Below are positions 12,820 through 21,103 of a stretch of DNA of 32,925 bases, piece by piece. The notes beneath the pieces were generated by a model. It was not told the origin of the DNA. It saw nothing but the letters and a program-made list of their open reading frames with translations, and did not search any database. Position numbers and translations under genes: made by a program. Origin of the DNA: a virus. Numbering within the stretch: position 1 is the stretch's first letter; each line of letters begins with the position of its first letter. The DNA lies in the IMG/VR virus record IMGVR_UViG_3300038701_000746, positions 1-32,925 of that record; one strand, given 5' to 3'.

Positions 12820-15347
12820 TACCCACGACTCCTCATGATTTCTGCCAATTCCTGCTCAAATGATCGCGCCAATTGTGCGCCATCCACGTCACCTGTTGCA
12901 TTGATGTTGATTGTGCCAATCTCAATGCGACCACCTAGCGCATCATTCGGTATGATTGTCCCTGATGATGATGGTACAAACAGCTCAGGTCCCACTTCGC
13001 CCACGATGTATGGATTGCCTGCCATCACTGGACCACCATTGGCACGCATCTCAACCTCACCTTCACCAAACGGATTCCAGCCGAGAATGTTGATGTTTTT
13101 AATCTCATCTTCAATCGGCTTGATGAACGTGTCATAAATCCACGTGCTGATGTTACCAATGCCGTCTGCCATGGCGGTCAACAAACTGCCACCCAGGTCA
13201 ATTAGTTTGTCATATAAATCACCAACGCCGATGAAGTTCCCGATGGCATTAATAATCGGTTGCATCAGTGTCTCTCTCAACCACACTCCGACATCACGGA
13301 CAAACGTCAGACCGTTGGCAATCTGGTCGAGAAAAATTTTACCAAGGTCTGCTAGAGCCGTGCTCATTTCGCTCCCGTCCTTCGTCTGGTCTTCAACACC
13401 ACCAAACAAAGGCGCAATAAGATTGTCGTATAACCAAGTCGCAATGTCCTTAAAGAAGGTCAAGCCGTTTCCAATCGCGTCAAGGAACATCTGCCCAAAC
13501 TCTGACAGTTTCTGCCAAACTTGTCCAACTGGTCCCGTCTCGCCACCAGTTGCGTCAATGATTGGCGCAATGAGATTGTCGTATAACCAAGTGCCTATAT
13601 TTTGAAGGAATGTAATCCCAGCAGCAATTGCATCAAGGAACATTGCACCAAGCGCTTGTAAATCTTCCACCAACTGTCCACTGTTAACGTATTGCACAAC
13701 CGCATCAGCAATGGGCTTGATGACATTTTCAAACACCCACACATGGAAATTACGCACAAACGTAATACCATCAGCAATCACGTTCAAAAAGATGCCACCT
13801 AAATCCTTTAGCGCAGTCATCAAATCCCCGCCATTCATTAGTGCTTGAAAAACACCAACAATCGGCTGGACAATGGTGTCATTGACCCACGTCACGGCAC
13901 TACCAACCGCCTCAGTTAAAAACTCCCAAAGCTTGCTAAACCACGGCATAATATTGGCTTCAAACCACGTCCGAATGCCACCAAAATCTGTAACAAATGC
14001 AAGTGCCAACGCGGCGACTGCTGCGACAATCAACCCAATGGGGCTAAACAAAACGCCTAAAATACCACCAAGCACACTGATTGCCGTACCTGCAATACTC
14101 GCTGCAGTCCCAATTGCCATCAGCACAGGACCGACCGCAACCAGACCGCCAAGAACCGCAATGATGATGTTACCGATTTGTTGATTCGACTCATACCATA
14201 CACTGAACTGATTCACCACCGACGCAATTTGTAAGACAATCGGCTTTAAAAAGGTGTCCATGAATGGTTTTAAGGCTCGTGTATTCAACTCTTCTACACT
14301 ACCTTGAAGGAACGACACGGCACCGCTAAATGTTTCCATTCTCGCATCGGCAAGATCGGCGATGTCTGCTCCATCTGCCATTGCATCAACCGTGGTCGAA
14401 ATACCATTTGAAGCTAGCAAGGTGGACAAGCCCATCTGCCCATATGTTCCTGCTAAGGCAGTTATAATTTTGTTGGCTTCCTCTGGGGTTTTGTCTGCTA
14501 GACCTGTGTTGATGTCTTTGATGACATCGTCAAAGTTTCTCATCGAGCCATCAGCGTTGTAGAATGATGTACCGAGAGCATCCCAAGCGTCTGTTACTGA
14601 ACCAGTAGTTCGTGTCATGTTGTTAAGCAATGACCGAAGTTGTGTACCTGCTTCCGCGCCTTTGATTTGATTATTGTTAAATAGGGCAAGCGTCGCAGAA
14701 ACTTCTTCAACAGACAGTCCAAATGTAGCAGCGGCAGGACCAATATTACTGAACCCCTCGGCTAATGTTACAAAATCGGCACTAGAAACGCTCGTGGCAT
14801 TTGTCAGCGTCTGCATGGCTTTGGCACTGTCCTCAACACCCAACCCCATAGCCGACATAATGTCCGTCAGCGCATCGGCTGTAAATGCCAAATCTGTACC
14901 GTTGGCAGACGCGCCAATAATAACAGCATCTAATTGAGCCATTGCCTCTTCAGCAGAACTCCCTGTTGTCACAAGTTGAAGGAACGCATCGGCAATTTGA
15001 GTAGGTCCGTATTGAGTAGCTCGGCTCAAATCGTACGCTTTGTCTTCAATGTCACCCATTTGGTCAGCAGTCAAACCAGCACGAACCTCAATTTGTTTGA
15101 GTGCATCCTCAAATGCCATTGCCTGCGTAACACCGACAATACCCATCGCAGCAATCGGAGCAGTTACGAGCGATGCCTGCATACCCATAGATTGCAAATT
15201 GCCCCCGAGGTTCTTTAGGCTTGCACCCATGTTTTGAAATGTGCCACCGATGCCACTGATTTTCTGTTCAGCGTTGCGCATCCCTCGTGTAAATCCGCTG
15301 TCATCCAGTGACAATAATGCAGTTAAACTTGCGACTTCTGTTGCCAT
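12819..15347 (-). CDS. Tail tape measure protein
   Basis: The 842-residue product sets tail length. The N-terminal part is LLSLDDSGFTRGMRNAEQKI; residues ~70-270 match the TP901-type core (YDLSRATQYGPTQIADAFLQ, IIGASANGTDLAFTADALTD, NATSVSSADFVTLAEGFSN, NNNQIKGAEAGTQLRSLL). Hydrophobic segments follow (~390-450). Five repeats of ~55-70 residues occupy ~515-746. The C-terminus has GGRIEIGTININATGDVDG. By the common rule of ~0.15 nm per residue the tail would be near 125 nm. It is preceded by the frameshifted chaperone genes and overlaps the T stop as TAATG. Confidence 0.96.
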   Translation of the reverse strand: MATEVASLTALLSLDDSGFTRGMRNAEQKISGIGGTFQNMGASLKNLGGNLQSMGMQASLVTAPIAAMGIVGVTQAMAFEDALKQIEVRAGLTADQMGDIEDKAYDLSRATQYGPTQIADAFLQLVTTGSSAEEAMAQLDAVIIGASANGTDLAFTADALTDIMSAMGLGVEDSAKAMQTLTNATSVSSADFVTLAEGFSNIGPAAATFGLSVEEVSATLALFNNNQIKGAEAGTQLRSLLNNMTRTTGSVTDAWDALGTSFYNADGSMRNFDDVIKDINTGLADKTPEEANKIITALAGTYGQMGLSTLLASNGISTTVDAMADGADIADLADARMETFSGAVSFLQGSVEELNTRALKPFMDTFLKPIVLQIASVVNQFSVWYESNQQIGNIIIAVLGGLVAVGPVLMAIGTAASIAGTAISVLGGILGVLFSPIGLIVAAVAALALAFVTDFGGIRTWFEANIMPWFSKLWEFLTEAVGSAVTWVNDTIVQPIVGVFQALMNGGDLMTALKDLGGIFLNVIADGITFVRNFHVWVFENVIKPIADAVVQYVNSGQLVEDLQALGAMFLDAIAAGITFLQNIGTWLYDNLIAPIIDATGGETGPVGQVWQKLSEFGQMFLDAIGNGLTFFKDIATWLYDNLIAPLFGGVEDQTKDGSEMSTALADLGKIFLDQIANGLTFVRDVGVWLRETLMQPIINAIGNFIGVGDLYDKLIDLGGSLLTAMADGIGNISTWIYDTFIKPIEDEIKNINILGWNPFGEGEVEMRANGGPVMAGNPYIVGEVGPELFVPSSSGTIIPNDALGGRIEIGTININATGDVDGAQLARSFEQELAEIMRSRG
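13108..13803 (-). repeat. Five tandem modules within the tape measure gene
   Basis: The encoded repeat has the form (F/L)LxxIAxGxTFxxxxxxWxxxNLIxPI. Examples: FLNVIADGITFVRNFHVWVF, FLDAIAAGITFLQNIGTWLY, FLDAIGNGLTFFKDIATWLY, FLDQIANGLTFVRDVGVWLR, LLTAMADGIGNISTWIYD. The DNA is also similar: a run reading AGATTGTCGTATAACCAAGT on the plus strand occurs near 13419 and again near 13574. Unequal recombination could change tail length. Confidence 0.88.
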
Positions 15348-15954
15348 TATTTACGTCTCCGATTCTGACTCTGTTGCCATGCCTGAATCTCATTATTAGC
15401 CGAGTAGATTTCTAGTACATCGGCGACATCCTGTGCTGGCATACTGTCCACGTCATGAGGTGGCATGTGCAAAATTAGTGCCACCTGTGCGCGTTCGATG
15501 CGGTCAACTTCATCCGCGTCCAATTGCACCCCGCCGATTTTTTTGACAGCGTGGACGTATGCCAGATTTAGTTTTTTGCCGATGCCTGGCGACTACTACC
15601 TGCCAATTGCACAAGCTCATCAAATCGGTCTGCTTGCAACCAATCCAGATCATCGACATCGTCCCATGACAGGTCATCAGGTGCGCCATCAACGAGCCAA
15701 TCCATCGGCACATATTCCAGAACCTGAATCAGCAGGGCATCGCGCTCGTCTTCTAGTTTGAAAATCTCATCCATCGACGCAATGCGCCCGGCATTCAACG
15801 TCTGCTGTTCTTCTGGTGTCAAATCGTCACGCGCATCAGCACCAATCACAACGGCATGTTGCGCCATCGAAACCTGTGTGCGGGCGAACTGTTTCGCCCA
15901 TTTACGCGACACATTACGGAAATTAAAGCGTGGGGTTTCGTCCTTTTTAACCAT
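15347..15954 (-). CDS. Tail assembly chaperone GT fusion (-1 frameshift product)
   Basis: The upstream frame (15954-15568) ends ...SAKN-stop. Just before that stop lies A-AAA-AAC (15577-15571), a classic -1 slippery heptamer. After a -1 shift the next codon is CTA at 15571-15569, and the frame then stays open to a TAA at 15347, adding 74 residues (LNLAYVHAVKKIGG, then VQLDADEVDRIERAQVAL and a basic end NRRRK) for a total of 202. This is the conserved G/GT arrangement directly before the tape measure in siphoviruses. A stand-alone T ORF would need a GTG at 15529 without an SD. Confidence 0.9.
15568..15954 (-). CDS. Tail assembly chaperone G
   Basis: The 128-residue product lies between the tail tube and tape measure genes. 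It begins MVKKDETPRFNFRNVSRKWA, has a helical middle (LTPEEQQTLNAGRIASMDEI, LEDERDALLIQVLEYVPMDW) and an acidic segment (APDDLSWDDVDDLDWLQADR). Such proteins bind the tape measure protein and help load tube subunits. The major product stops at 15568; a fraction shifts at 15571-15577 to make GT. Confidence 0.88.
   Translation of the reverse strand: MVKKDETPRFNFRNVSRKWAKQFARTQVSMAQHAVVIGADARDDLTPEEQQTLNAGRIASMDEIFKLEDERDALLIQVLEYVPMDWLVDGAPDDLSWDDVDDLDWLQADRFDELVQLAGSSRQASAKN
15571..15577 (-). promoter_or_regulatory. Slippery heptamer for -1 frameshifting
   Basis: A-AAA-AAC read in the frame of G, immediately followed by its TAA stop. It fits X-XXY-YYZ exactly, and the -1 frame is open to the tape measure start. 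Confidence 0.9.
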
Positions 15955-15956
15955 GA

Positions 15957-16379
15957 TTAGAATGTGTCTCCATTAGGAATGGTTGCTGTTGGTGTTGCTG
16001 CGCCCTCAAAGCTCAGTTCAAACATGACCATGCCTTTTGCAATCGTTGGTGATGGTCCTGTCACGCTGGACAAAATCATTACGCACTCAAATTTCGGTTT
16101 GCCAGCTGTGTTGCCCTCTGGTCCAAAGATCAGCGTGCCTTTTGTGCCTGATTTGAGTTTGCCAACGTATGTCGCCAAATCCGCATCATCATACACGATG
16201 TTGAATGACATACTGTTGTCTAGCAATCCGCTCGCACGTTCTACGTGTGTCGCACCGCTCCCAGCTGTGATGTCGACAGTAGAGACCGATTCGTCTTTGC
16301 TCACGTCACCTGTCCAGTACCCATCAATTTGCGTACCGTCCCATGACAGGTACACGTTGTTGCTGTTTAATGTTGCCAT
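15957..16379 (-). CDS. Major tail tube protein
   Basis: The 140-residue product has the features of siphovirus tube proteins: NVYLSWDGTQIDGYWTGDVS, DESVSTVDITAGSGATHVER, LDNSMSFNIVYDDAD, TKGTLIFGPEGNTAGKPKFE and KGMVMFELSFEGA, an almost wholly beta pattern. It lies between the tail terminator and chaperone genes as expected, with only one base to the upstream stop. Confidence 0.9.
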   Translation of the reverse strand: MATLNSNNVYLSWDGTQIDGYWTGDVSKDESVSTVDITAGSGATHVERASGLLDNSMSFNIVYDDADLATYVGKLKSGTKGTLIFGPEGNTAGKPKFECVMILSSVTGPSPTIAKGMVMFELSFEGAATPTATIPNGDTF

Positions 16380-16796
16380 TTAGAGTTTCTCCATAACTAT
16401 GTTGTACTGATGCCCGCTGTTGTATAGCGGTTTGTCATCACTAATCATTTCAATTTGCTGTATGATGCGCAATTGCTCAACCGTTGTGATTGTCCAGTTG
16501 GCATCACCTGTTATTGTACCACCGTCCTGCGAACCCTGATTATTCAACAGCGCACTGATTCGGCTCGCACCTGCCATCGCATCCGCCATTTGCAATGCTA
16601 CACATTTGACGCTGATGGTAAACTCGGCATCATCGCGTTTGAGGTCATTGCGCTCACCACCACTACTGACAAAAAACACCACATATGGGCGTATAACCTG
16701 CGCTGGTACGATTTCAGGGTAAACCCTGTCCTGCCATAGCGTGTCATTGCGTAACGCGCTGTATAGACTCGTGTACAGTGTTTCCAATGCGCTCAT
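16380..16796 (-). CDS. Tail terminator / completion protein
   Basis: The start MSALETLYTSLYSALRNDTL at 16796 forms TAATG with the preceding stop; the frame opens further upstream inside that gene. The 138-residue product has a short N-terminal helix, VYPEIVPAQVIRPYVVFFVS, a beta strand pair (EFTISVKCVALQMADAMAGA) and VEQLRIIQQIEMISDDKPLY with a final beta hairpin, the DUF3168-like pattern of proteins that cap the tube at the head side. Confidence 0.84.
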   Translation of the reverse strand: MSALETLYTSLYSALRNDTLWQDRVYPEIVPAQVIRPYVVFFVSSGGERNDLKRDDAEFTISVKCVALQMADAMAGASRISALLNNQGSQDGGTITGDANWTITTVEQLRIIQQIEMISDDKPLYNSGHQYNIVMEKL

Positions 16797-17206
16797 TAGT
16801 CTATGTCCAGATTCCGATTCGCATCGTCCATAATCTTCTTTTGCCATTCAGCAAAAACAGGGTTCACAAACGGACGCGCCGCCATCTTCTCTGTGCCTAG
16901 TTCTAAGTGCACACCGTACTCAACACCGTCATGGATTTCGTATGTCATGTTGCCGAGCTTACGCAATCCCATACTGCCACGCAATGCGCCTGTGTCGATG
17001 TTCGGAGGGTAGCCGGGTTGTGATGCCACATGTTTGACCGTGCCTCGTGTGTGCGTTTTGCCATCAGGCGATGTGCCAAATGACAGTTGAATGTCGCCTA
17101 GGATTTGCATCCCAACGCCACGCAACCACGCATCAGCACGTGAGGGCTCGCTGGCAATGATTTGTTGTAGTTTGCGCTTGTCTACTTTGATTTGCAGGTC
17201 TGCCAT
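16796..17206 (-). CDS. HK97 gp10-like head-tail/tail component
   Basis: The 136-residue product shows the gp10 family pattern: N-terminal helix (KVDKRKLQQIIASEPSRAD), AWLRGVGMQILGDIQLSF, HVASQPGYPPNIDTGALRGS, VEYGVHLELGTEKMAARPFV and PVFAEWQKKIMDD. Length and place, between stopper and terminator, are usual. The phrase YGVHLELGT-xx-MAARPF is the clearest signature. Confidence 0.9.
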   Translation of the reverse strand: MADLQIKVDKRKLQQIIASEPSRADAWLRGVGMQILGDIQLSFGTSPDGKTHTRGTVKHVASQPGYPPNIDTGALRGSMGLRKLGNMTYEIHDGVEYGVHLELGTEKMAARPFVNPVFAEWQKKIMDDANRNLDID

Positions 17207-17207
17207 G

Positions 17208-17573
17208 TCATCGTTCCCGTTCTACGAGCACATGCACGTCTAACTCATCTGTGCGGTCGTCCGTGACTTTTGTCACACGGTACACATGACCACCAACTGT
17301 GATGCGGTAGTCAACACTTACATCAGTACCTGCCACCAGCACAATTTTGTATTCGTCGATCATCAATTCCTGATTACCCATCATCTCATTCATATTACGA
17401 CCGCCACCACGTGTGATGACCCGACATTTGACATTTAATGCCACTGTTTCCCAATCGTGCACCTGCTCGCCATAGATGCCCCGTGTGTCAGATTCACGCT
17501 CAATAAACGCTGTCTCTGTTAACCATCGGTTTGTTTGTTTTTGCAATTGCGCACGAATGCTATTGGGTAACAT
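17208..17573 (-). CDS. Head closure (stopper) protein
   Basis: The 121-residue product has ETAFIERESDTRGIYGEQVH, DWETVALNVKCRVI, GNQELMIDEYKIVLVAGTDV, YRITVGGHVYRVTKVTDDRT, a small beta barrel as in the head-tail connector stoppers of SPP1/HK97 type. The gene directly follows the adaptor with TAATG overlap. Assignment rests on order and fold pattern. Confidence 0.8.
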   Translation of the reverse strand: MLPNSIRAQLQKQTNRWLTETAFIERESDTRGIYGEQVHDWETVALNVKCRVITRGGGRNMNEMMGNQELMIDEYKIVLVAGTDVSVDYRITVGGHVYRVTKVTDDRTDELDVHVLVERER

Positions 17574-17959
17574 TAGACATCCTCATCTGTGTTGTCCTCT
17601 GTATAGTCAGGTTCGGATTCCTGACGACTGTCAGCACGGTATGTATGCGTAACAGTCGCCACAAGCTTCTTTAGCCCAAATTCGCGCCGTTTGTCAATCA
17701 ATAGCATCCGCCATGCATCAATTGACGATTTCGGATTGACTGACAACCAGTCAGAACTAAATTGTGGCGTACGGGCGAGGGTCGTGATGTACTGCTCAAT
17801 GAGACTCACAACGGCACGTTGCCAACTCCCATCATTTAACGTGATGGCATAGGTGATGTCTTCATCAGTCCAGATCGCATCCGCCTCAACGGTGTCCGCG
17901 AGGTGGTAGCGTACACGTGTGATGTCTGTTGGGTTGCTCGTGTCGTATGTGAATGTCAT
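17573..17959 (-). CDS. Head-tail adaptor (gp6-like)
   Basis: The 128-residue product begins YDTSNPTDITRVRYHLADTV followed by AIWTDEDITYAITLN, the usual opening of gp6-like adaptors, then helices WQRAVVSLIEQYITTLARTP and IDAWRMLLIDKRREFGLKKL and an acidic tail. It would sit beneath the portal. TAATG overlaps on both sides. Confidence 0.87.
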   Translation of the reverse strand: MTFTYDTSNPTDITRVRYHLADTVEADAIWTDEDITYAITLNDGSWQRAVVSLIEQYITTLARTPQFSSDWLSVNPKSSIDAWRMLLIDKRREFGLKKLVATVTHTYRADSRQESEPDYTEDNTDEDV

Positions 17960-18324
17960 TAGCCTCGACCGCCCTCATTTACTAGCAACGTAACCACTGC
18001 ACTCCCCGGATTGGATTGTGCAATCGATGCCGTCACGTAACTGTCAACAGCATATGGGCACGTCTGTTTGTTTATTGCAGAGCCCGTGTTGTCGTGAATT
18101 TCAGGATGCGGGTAGTACCAACCATCAGCATTGACATTGGTAAGTGTCAAAATCGGTTGCCCATGACCATCCACAATCGTTGTGTCTGCTGTGGATGCCT
18201 GACTGGTAAAATCGATTTTAATTGCTGCAATCATGCCATTGACTGGTCGTGATGTCGTGCCACTTCCTGTCGCGCTTCCTGCTGTTCCTGTTGTCGTGAT
18301 GTCAATTGTATACGTCCGAATCAT
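17959..18324 (-). CDS. Putative structural protein, beta-rich
   Basis: The 121-residue product has Thr/Gly-rich segments (DITTTGTAGSATGSGTTSRP), AAIKIDFTSQASTADTTIVD, DGWYYPHPEIHDNTG and VTASIAQSNPGSAVVTLLVN. The pattern is like small virion proteins carrying one beta barrel. Its place between capsid and adaptor suggests a head or neck accessory protein. I do not recognise the family. Confidence 0.75.
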   Translation of the reverse strand: MIRTYTIDITTTGTAGSATGSGTTSRPVNGMIAAIKIDFTSQASTADTTIVDGHGQPILTLTNVNADGWYYPHPEIHDNTGSAINKQTCPYAVDSYVTASIAQSNPGSAVVTLLVNEGGRG

Positions 18325-18335
18325 CGCGCACCGCC

Positions 18336-18740
18336 TTAGGCAGCAAACGTGATGGCATCAGACACAACCAACTCACCACTAGGCATCACTAGCACGATGT
18401 AGTATGTCGCCGCGCCACTAGCATCACCAATGGTCACATCGATGTCGCCATCGGCTTCACTGATGAGTACGCCTGCGCTGTTTGCGATGTGTTCAATGAT
18501 GAGCCCGTCTGTACCGATTGCCAGCGATGTTGTCGCAGCAACTAGCGTGTCGCCGTTTGCATTGTCACTTAGGTAGAACTGCACAGCAGAGCGTGTCGCC
18601 ATCGCGTCGCCGTTGCCATCCAATAATTGAATGACCACATTGATTTCGTTGCTTGTTTCGTCACCAGCTGTGAATGTCGCACCATTAGGTGATGCAAACC
18701 CTGACACGCTGATGCCGTTTGGAAAATATGTTAAACCCAT
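18336..18740 (-). CDS. Putative head decoration / Ig-like protein
   Basis: The 134-residue product begins MGLTYFPNGISVSGFASPNG. The rest resembles an Ig-like fold (INVVIQLLDGNGDAMATRSA, VQFYLSDNANG, LISEADGDIDVTIGDASGAA, YYIVLVMPSGELVVSDAITF). The phrase YFPNGISVSG recalls phage head-associated proteins encoded right after the capsid. Its SD TGGAGG is strong. It lies behind the hairpin at 18761-18779. Confidence 0.78.
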   Translation of the reverse strand: MGLTYFPNGISVSGFASPNGATFTAGDETSNEINVVIQLLDGNGDAMATRSAVQFYLSDNANGDTLVAATTSLAIGTDGLIIEHIANSAGVLISEADGDIDVTIGDASGAATYYIVLVMPSGELVVSDAITFAA

Positions 18741-18760
18741 GTATTGCCTCCAATAGGTCA

Positions 18761-18779
18761 GGGGCGCATTGTACGCCCC
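18761..18779 (-). other. GC-rich hairpin after the major capsid gene
   Basis: GGGGCG/CGCCCC with a 7-base loop lies in the 52-base gap after the capsid stop, with no T-run. It could protect the 3' end of capsid mRNA or cause partial termination. Confidence 0.68.
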
Positions 18780-18792
18780 ATCATCGTGTCAA

Positions 18793-19704
18793 TTAGCTAA
18801 CGTTGTGACCGTAAACCCAACGCCAATCGTCCCAACCGTAGGAGTAGCGCATGTACGCTTCATATACTGCCTCGGTTGCTGTCTGGTCTGCCACACTGAT
18901 TTCTAGTGGTGTGCGGTTGTACCATTTCAGGCTAAGATTCATCCAGACGGTGTCCATCATAAACCAGTTGTTGCTGTCGTTCAGGTAGTGCCACGGAATG
19001 ACAGTAAAGCGACCCGCTTGTGGGTTAATCGCGTTGTTTGCTGATGTTGGGTCTTGCAAACTGTTCACGATTTCCAGTGCCGTGTCTTCGAGTTCAGGAG
19101 GTACCATGAGCGCGTTTGGCATCATGCCGAGAATATTACCAGCATCGTCCTCTGTGCTCATCATAGCCTGACGTGTTTCGCTAACCGCCGCCTTTGTTAG
19201 TGCGGATGTACCAGCGTTCACGAGGTTACCTGATTTGTTCGGGTTACGTGGGTGTGTGGTCGAGCACAATGGCTTGCCATCAGCACCTGTGTAGGATGCG
19301 CTAAACGCATTGTTGAATACACTCGCCGCGTCGATTTCCATTTTCTGGGTTGCGCTTACACCGAGTTTGCGTGCACGTTCGCCTGCAACGATGCCGTATT
19401 GGTCATCATCCAGCAGTTTGCGTTCAACCTCGAAGGTGACCACATATTCCTGATGTTCGTAAGTCGCAGTGTAACCTTTGTCGAAGTCGACGCGACCCTT
19501 TACGCCTGATGCCTCGTAGTTGTCCCACGCATCAGGAGCGATGCCACCATACCCAACGTTGCGTTCGTCTGCACGTGAGCTGGTTTGTACGTTGTAGATT
19601 TGTGGGCGCAATTCAGGACGCAATTGACGACCGATGTCGTAAAAATTGTAGATTGTTGGGAGCAGTAGTTCTGCCCAGTTAGATGATCGCATTGGCATTG
19701 TCAA
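18793..19704 (-). CDS. Major capsid protein (Mu gpT-like)
   Basis: The 303-residue product starts MRSSNWAELLLPTIYNFYD, then ERNVGYGGIAPDAWDNYEAS, VVTFEVERKLLDDDQYGIVA, RKLGVSATQKMEIDAASVFN, GADGKPLCSTTHPRNPN, LMVPPELEDTALEIVNS, GRFTVIPWHYLNDSNNWFMM and a C-terminal YMRYSYGWDDWRWVYGHNVS. This set of phrases is that of the gpT-type HK97-fold capsid family. The length suits a T=7-like shell, which is an inference. A scaffold gene is encoded upstream, so no protease is required. Confidence 0.93.
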   Translation of the reverse strand: MTMPMRSSNWAELLLPTIYNFYDIGRQLRPELRPQIYNVQTSSRADERNVGYGGIAPDAWDNYEASGVKGRVDFDKGYTATYEHQEYVVTFEVERKLLDDDQYGIVAGERARKLGVSATQKMEIDAASVFNNAFSASYTGADGKPLCSTTHPRNPNKSGNLVNAGTSALTKAAVSETRQAMMSTEDDAGNILGMMPNALMVPPELEDTALEIVNSLQDPTSANNAINPQAGRFTVIPWHYLNDSNNWFMMDTVWMNLSLKWYNRTPLEISVADQTATEAVYEAYMRYSYGWDDWRWVYGHNVS

Positions 19705-19710
19705 TTACTC

Positions 19711-20133
19711 CTAATTGTCTGCATGCTCGCCATGAGTAATCATGACCAGCGTTTCTTCGTCTGCTGTGGATGGGGCATATACGGTAACATCCGCATTGCT
19801 CGATGTTGTCACGGTCATAGCACCTGTTGTGCCACTGATGTCCAATGTCGCGCCTTTAACGCGAGCACTAGCATCATAAACGCCGTAAATAGCGTCAGCG
19901 TCCACAATCACCTCATAGGTGGTGGTGCTGTCTGTACCTGCTGCAGTGTTCAATACGACACCAAGAATCGTGCTGTCGTCTGTTGCTGCCAAATCGATTT
20001 CACCTGATTCAAGTGTTACCAGATCGCCTTTGGTGAGCGTCTCGGTGTCCTTGATGGTTAGCGTCTGGATGGTGGGTGGCATTTTGGAAACGCGCCCACG
20101 GTAGCGGAAACCCGCTGATGTGTCTACTGCCAT
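19711..20133 (-). CDS. Putative capsid decoration protein
   Basis: The 140-residue product lies right before the capsid gene (6 bases apart). After a basic N-terminus (FRYRGRVSKM) it is beta-rich: IQTLTIKDTETLTKGDLVTL, STILGVVLNTAAGTDS, TTYEVIVDADAIYGVYDASA, ATLDISGTTGAMTV. The layout 'turn on, value, G-(V/I)-V' is shared with the 22330-22743 product and with DUF2190-type decoration proteins. Confidence 0.77.
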   Translation of the reverse strand: MAVDTSAGFRYRGRVSKMPPTIQTLTIKDTETLTKGDLVTLESGEIDLAATDDSTILGVVLNTAAGTDSTTTYEVIVDADAIYGVYDASARVKGATLDISGTTGAMTVTTSSNADVTVYAPSTADEETLVMITHGEHADN

Positions 20134-20151
20134 GTTGTTGCTCCTAGTCTA

Positions 20152-20445
20152 TTACCATTTGACTTTGTCAGACCAATACGCCCCGGACATTTTGCCCTTG
20201 GCGATGTTTTTTGCGTGACGCGCCTTAAAGCTGGCACGCTTGGCTTTGTCCGCTTTTGTTTCGTTCTTACGAGGCGGTTTGGTGTCCGCACCCTGTTGAC
20301 CAAAGCGGATGAGCTTAAATTGCCCTTTTTCCTCTGCCATCACGACATGTGATTTCGTTGGATGGTTGGGCGTGCGTTTGGGTGTGTTGACATCGCGGAT
20401 GCCCTCACGTTTCATGATTGTTTTTACACGTTTTGGGATTGGCAC
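20152..20445 (-). CDS. Conserved basic phage protein next to the scaffold
   Basis: The 97-residue product is strongly basic and carries phrases PKRTPNHPTKSHVVMAE, IRFGQQGADTKPPRKNE, KAKRASFKARHAKNIAKGKM and SGAYWSDKVKW at the C-terminus. I recall closely similar small proteins in many unrelated phage genomes, always of unknown function. Its place between scaffold and decoration genes and its charge suggest a role with packaged DNA or capsid assembly. Confidence 0.82.
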   Translation of the reverse strand: MPIPKRVKTIMKREGIRDVNTPKRTPNHPTKSHVVMAEEKGQFKLIRFGQQGADTKPPRKNETKADKAKRASFKARHAKNIAKGKMSGAYWSDKVKW

Positions 20446-20457
20446 GTCATCACCCCC

Positions 20458-21030
20458 CTAACTGCCAAATATGCGCTGTTTGTACTTGGCGTAGTCTTCA
20501 AAACTAACACCAGTGTCACGCGCGACTTGCTTCTCTTCATCTGTCAAATTAATTGCAGACCCGCTACCACTCGCACCGCCGTCCAGCTTTGGCGCAGTTG
20601 GTTTTGTCAGTCGGTTCAAATTGGCATCGAGCCATCCTGCTAATTTCTCGGGCGCGTAATCTGTTGGGACAAGCGGTCGCATGTCCTCGGGTATGGATTC
20701 AATGCGCGATTTATTGCTGTCACGAATCATCGATTCCAGCGCATCGGCACGCTCACGGTATGGTGCGAGGTCATTCAATTCGCTCGCCCGCGATTCTGCC
20801 AGCTCTTTCCATTTACCCTGTTCTGCTAATCGCTCCTGATCACGTTTGCGCGTCTCTTCCTCATACTGCTTCAATGCGACGCGACGTTCTGCCGCCTCAC
20901 TGCGCAACGATTTAATCATGTCCCGCGCCCATGATGGCAATTCGTCAACCGATTGGGTGTCTGCGCCATCGTTTGTTTCAACAGCGTCGAGCTGTTCTGT
21001 TGTTTCGATGTTGTTTGTTTCGTCTGCCAT
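20458..21030 (-). CDS. Capsid scaffolding protein
   Basis: The start at 21030 (MADETNNIETTEQ) follows AGAGGAG; the frame also has an ATG at 21054 that overlaps the SD. The 190-residue product has an acidic N-terminus, a long E/R/K coiled coil (YEEETRKRDQERLAEQGKWK ... LESMIRDSNKSRIESIPEDM), a segment PTDYAPEKLAGWLDANLN and a basic C-terminal part ending YKQRIFGS. This acid-coil-C-terminal layout and its position before the capsid gene are those of scaffolds. Confidence 0.88.
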   Translation of the reverse strand: MADETNNIETTEQLDAVETNDGADTQSVDELPSWARDMIKSLRSEAAERRVALKQYEEETRKRDQERLAEQGKWKELAESRASELNDLAPYRERADALESMIRDSNKSRIESIPEDMRPLVPTDYAPEKLAGWLDANLNRLTKPTAPKLDGGASGSGSAINLTDEEKQVARDTGVSFEDYAKYKQRIFGS

Positions 21031-21084
21031 CGTGGCATCTCCTCTATACGGCATCTAGCCGTTTCTGGTTGTCTGTATATATGT

Positions 21085-21103
21085 ATTATAACGCATGTGT
21101 CAA
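21085..21103 (-). promoter_or_regulatory. Late-promoter-like element, copy 2, before the scaffold gene
   Basis: Minus strand: TTGACACATGCGTTATAAT, with TTGACA only 7 bases from TATAAT. It is identical at 16 of 19 positions to the element at 26813-26831. It overlaps the MuF stop and lies 55 bases upstream of the scaffold ATG. Confidence 0.6.

Noticed and set aside
15347-15529. Stand-alone 60-residue gene with a GTG start
   Set aside because: No SD precedes it, and the frame is better explained as the -1 extension of the tail chaperone.
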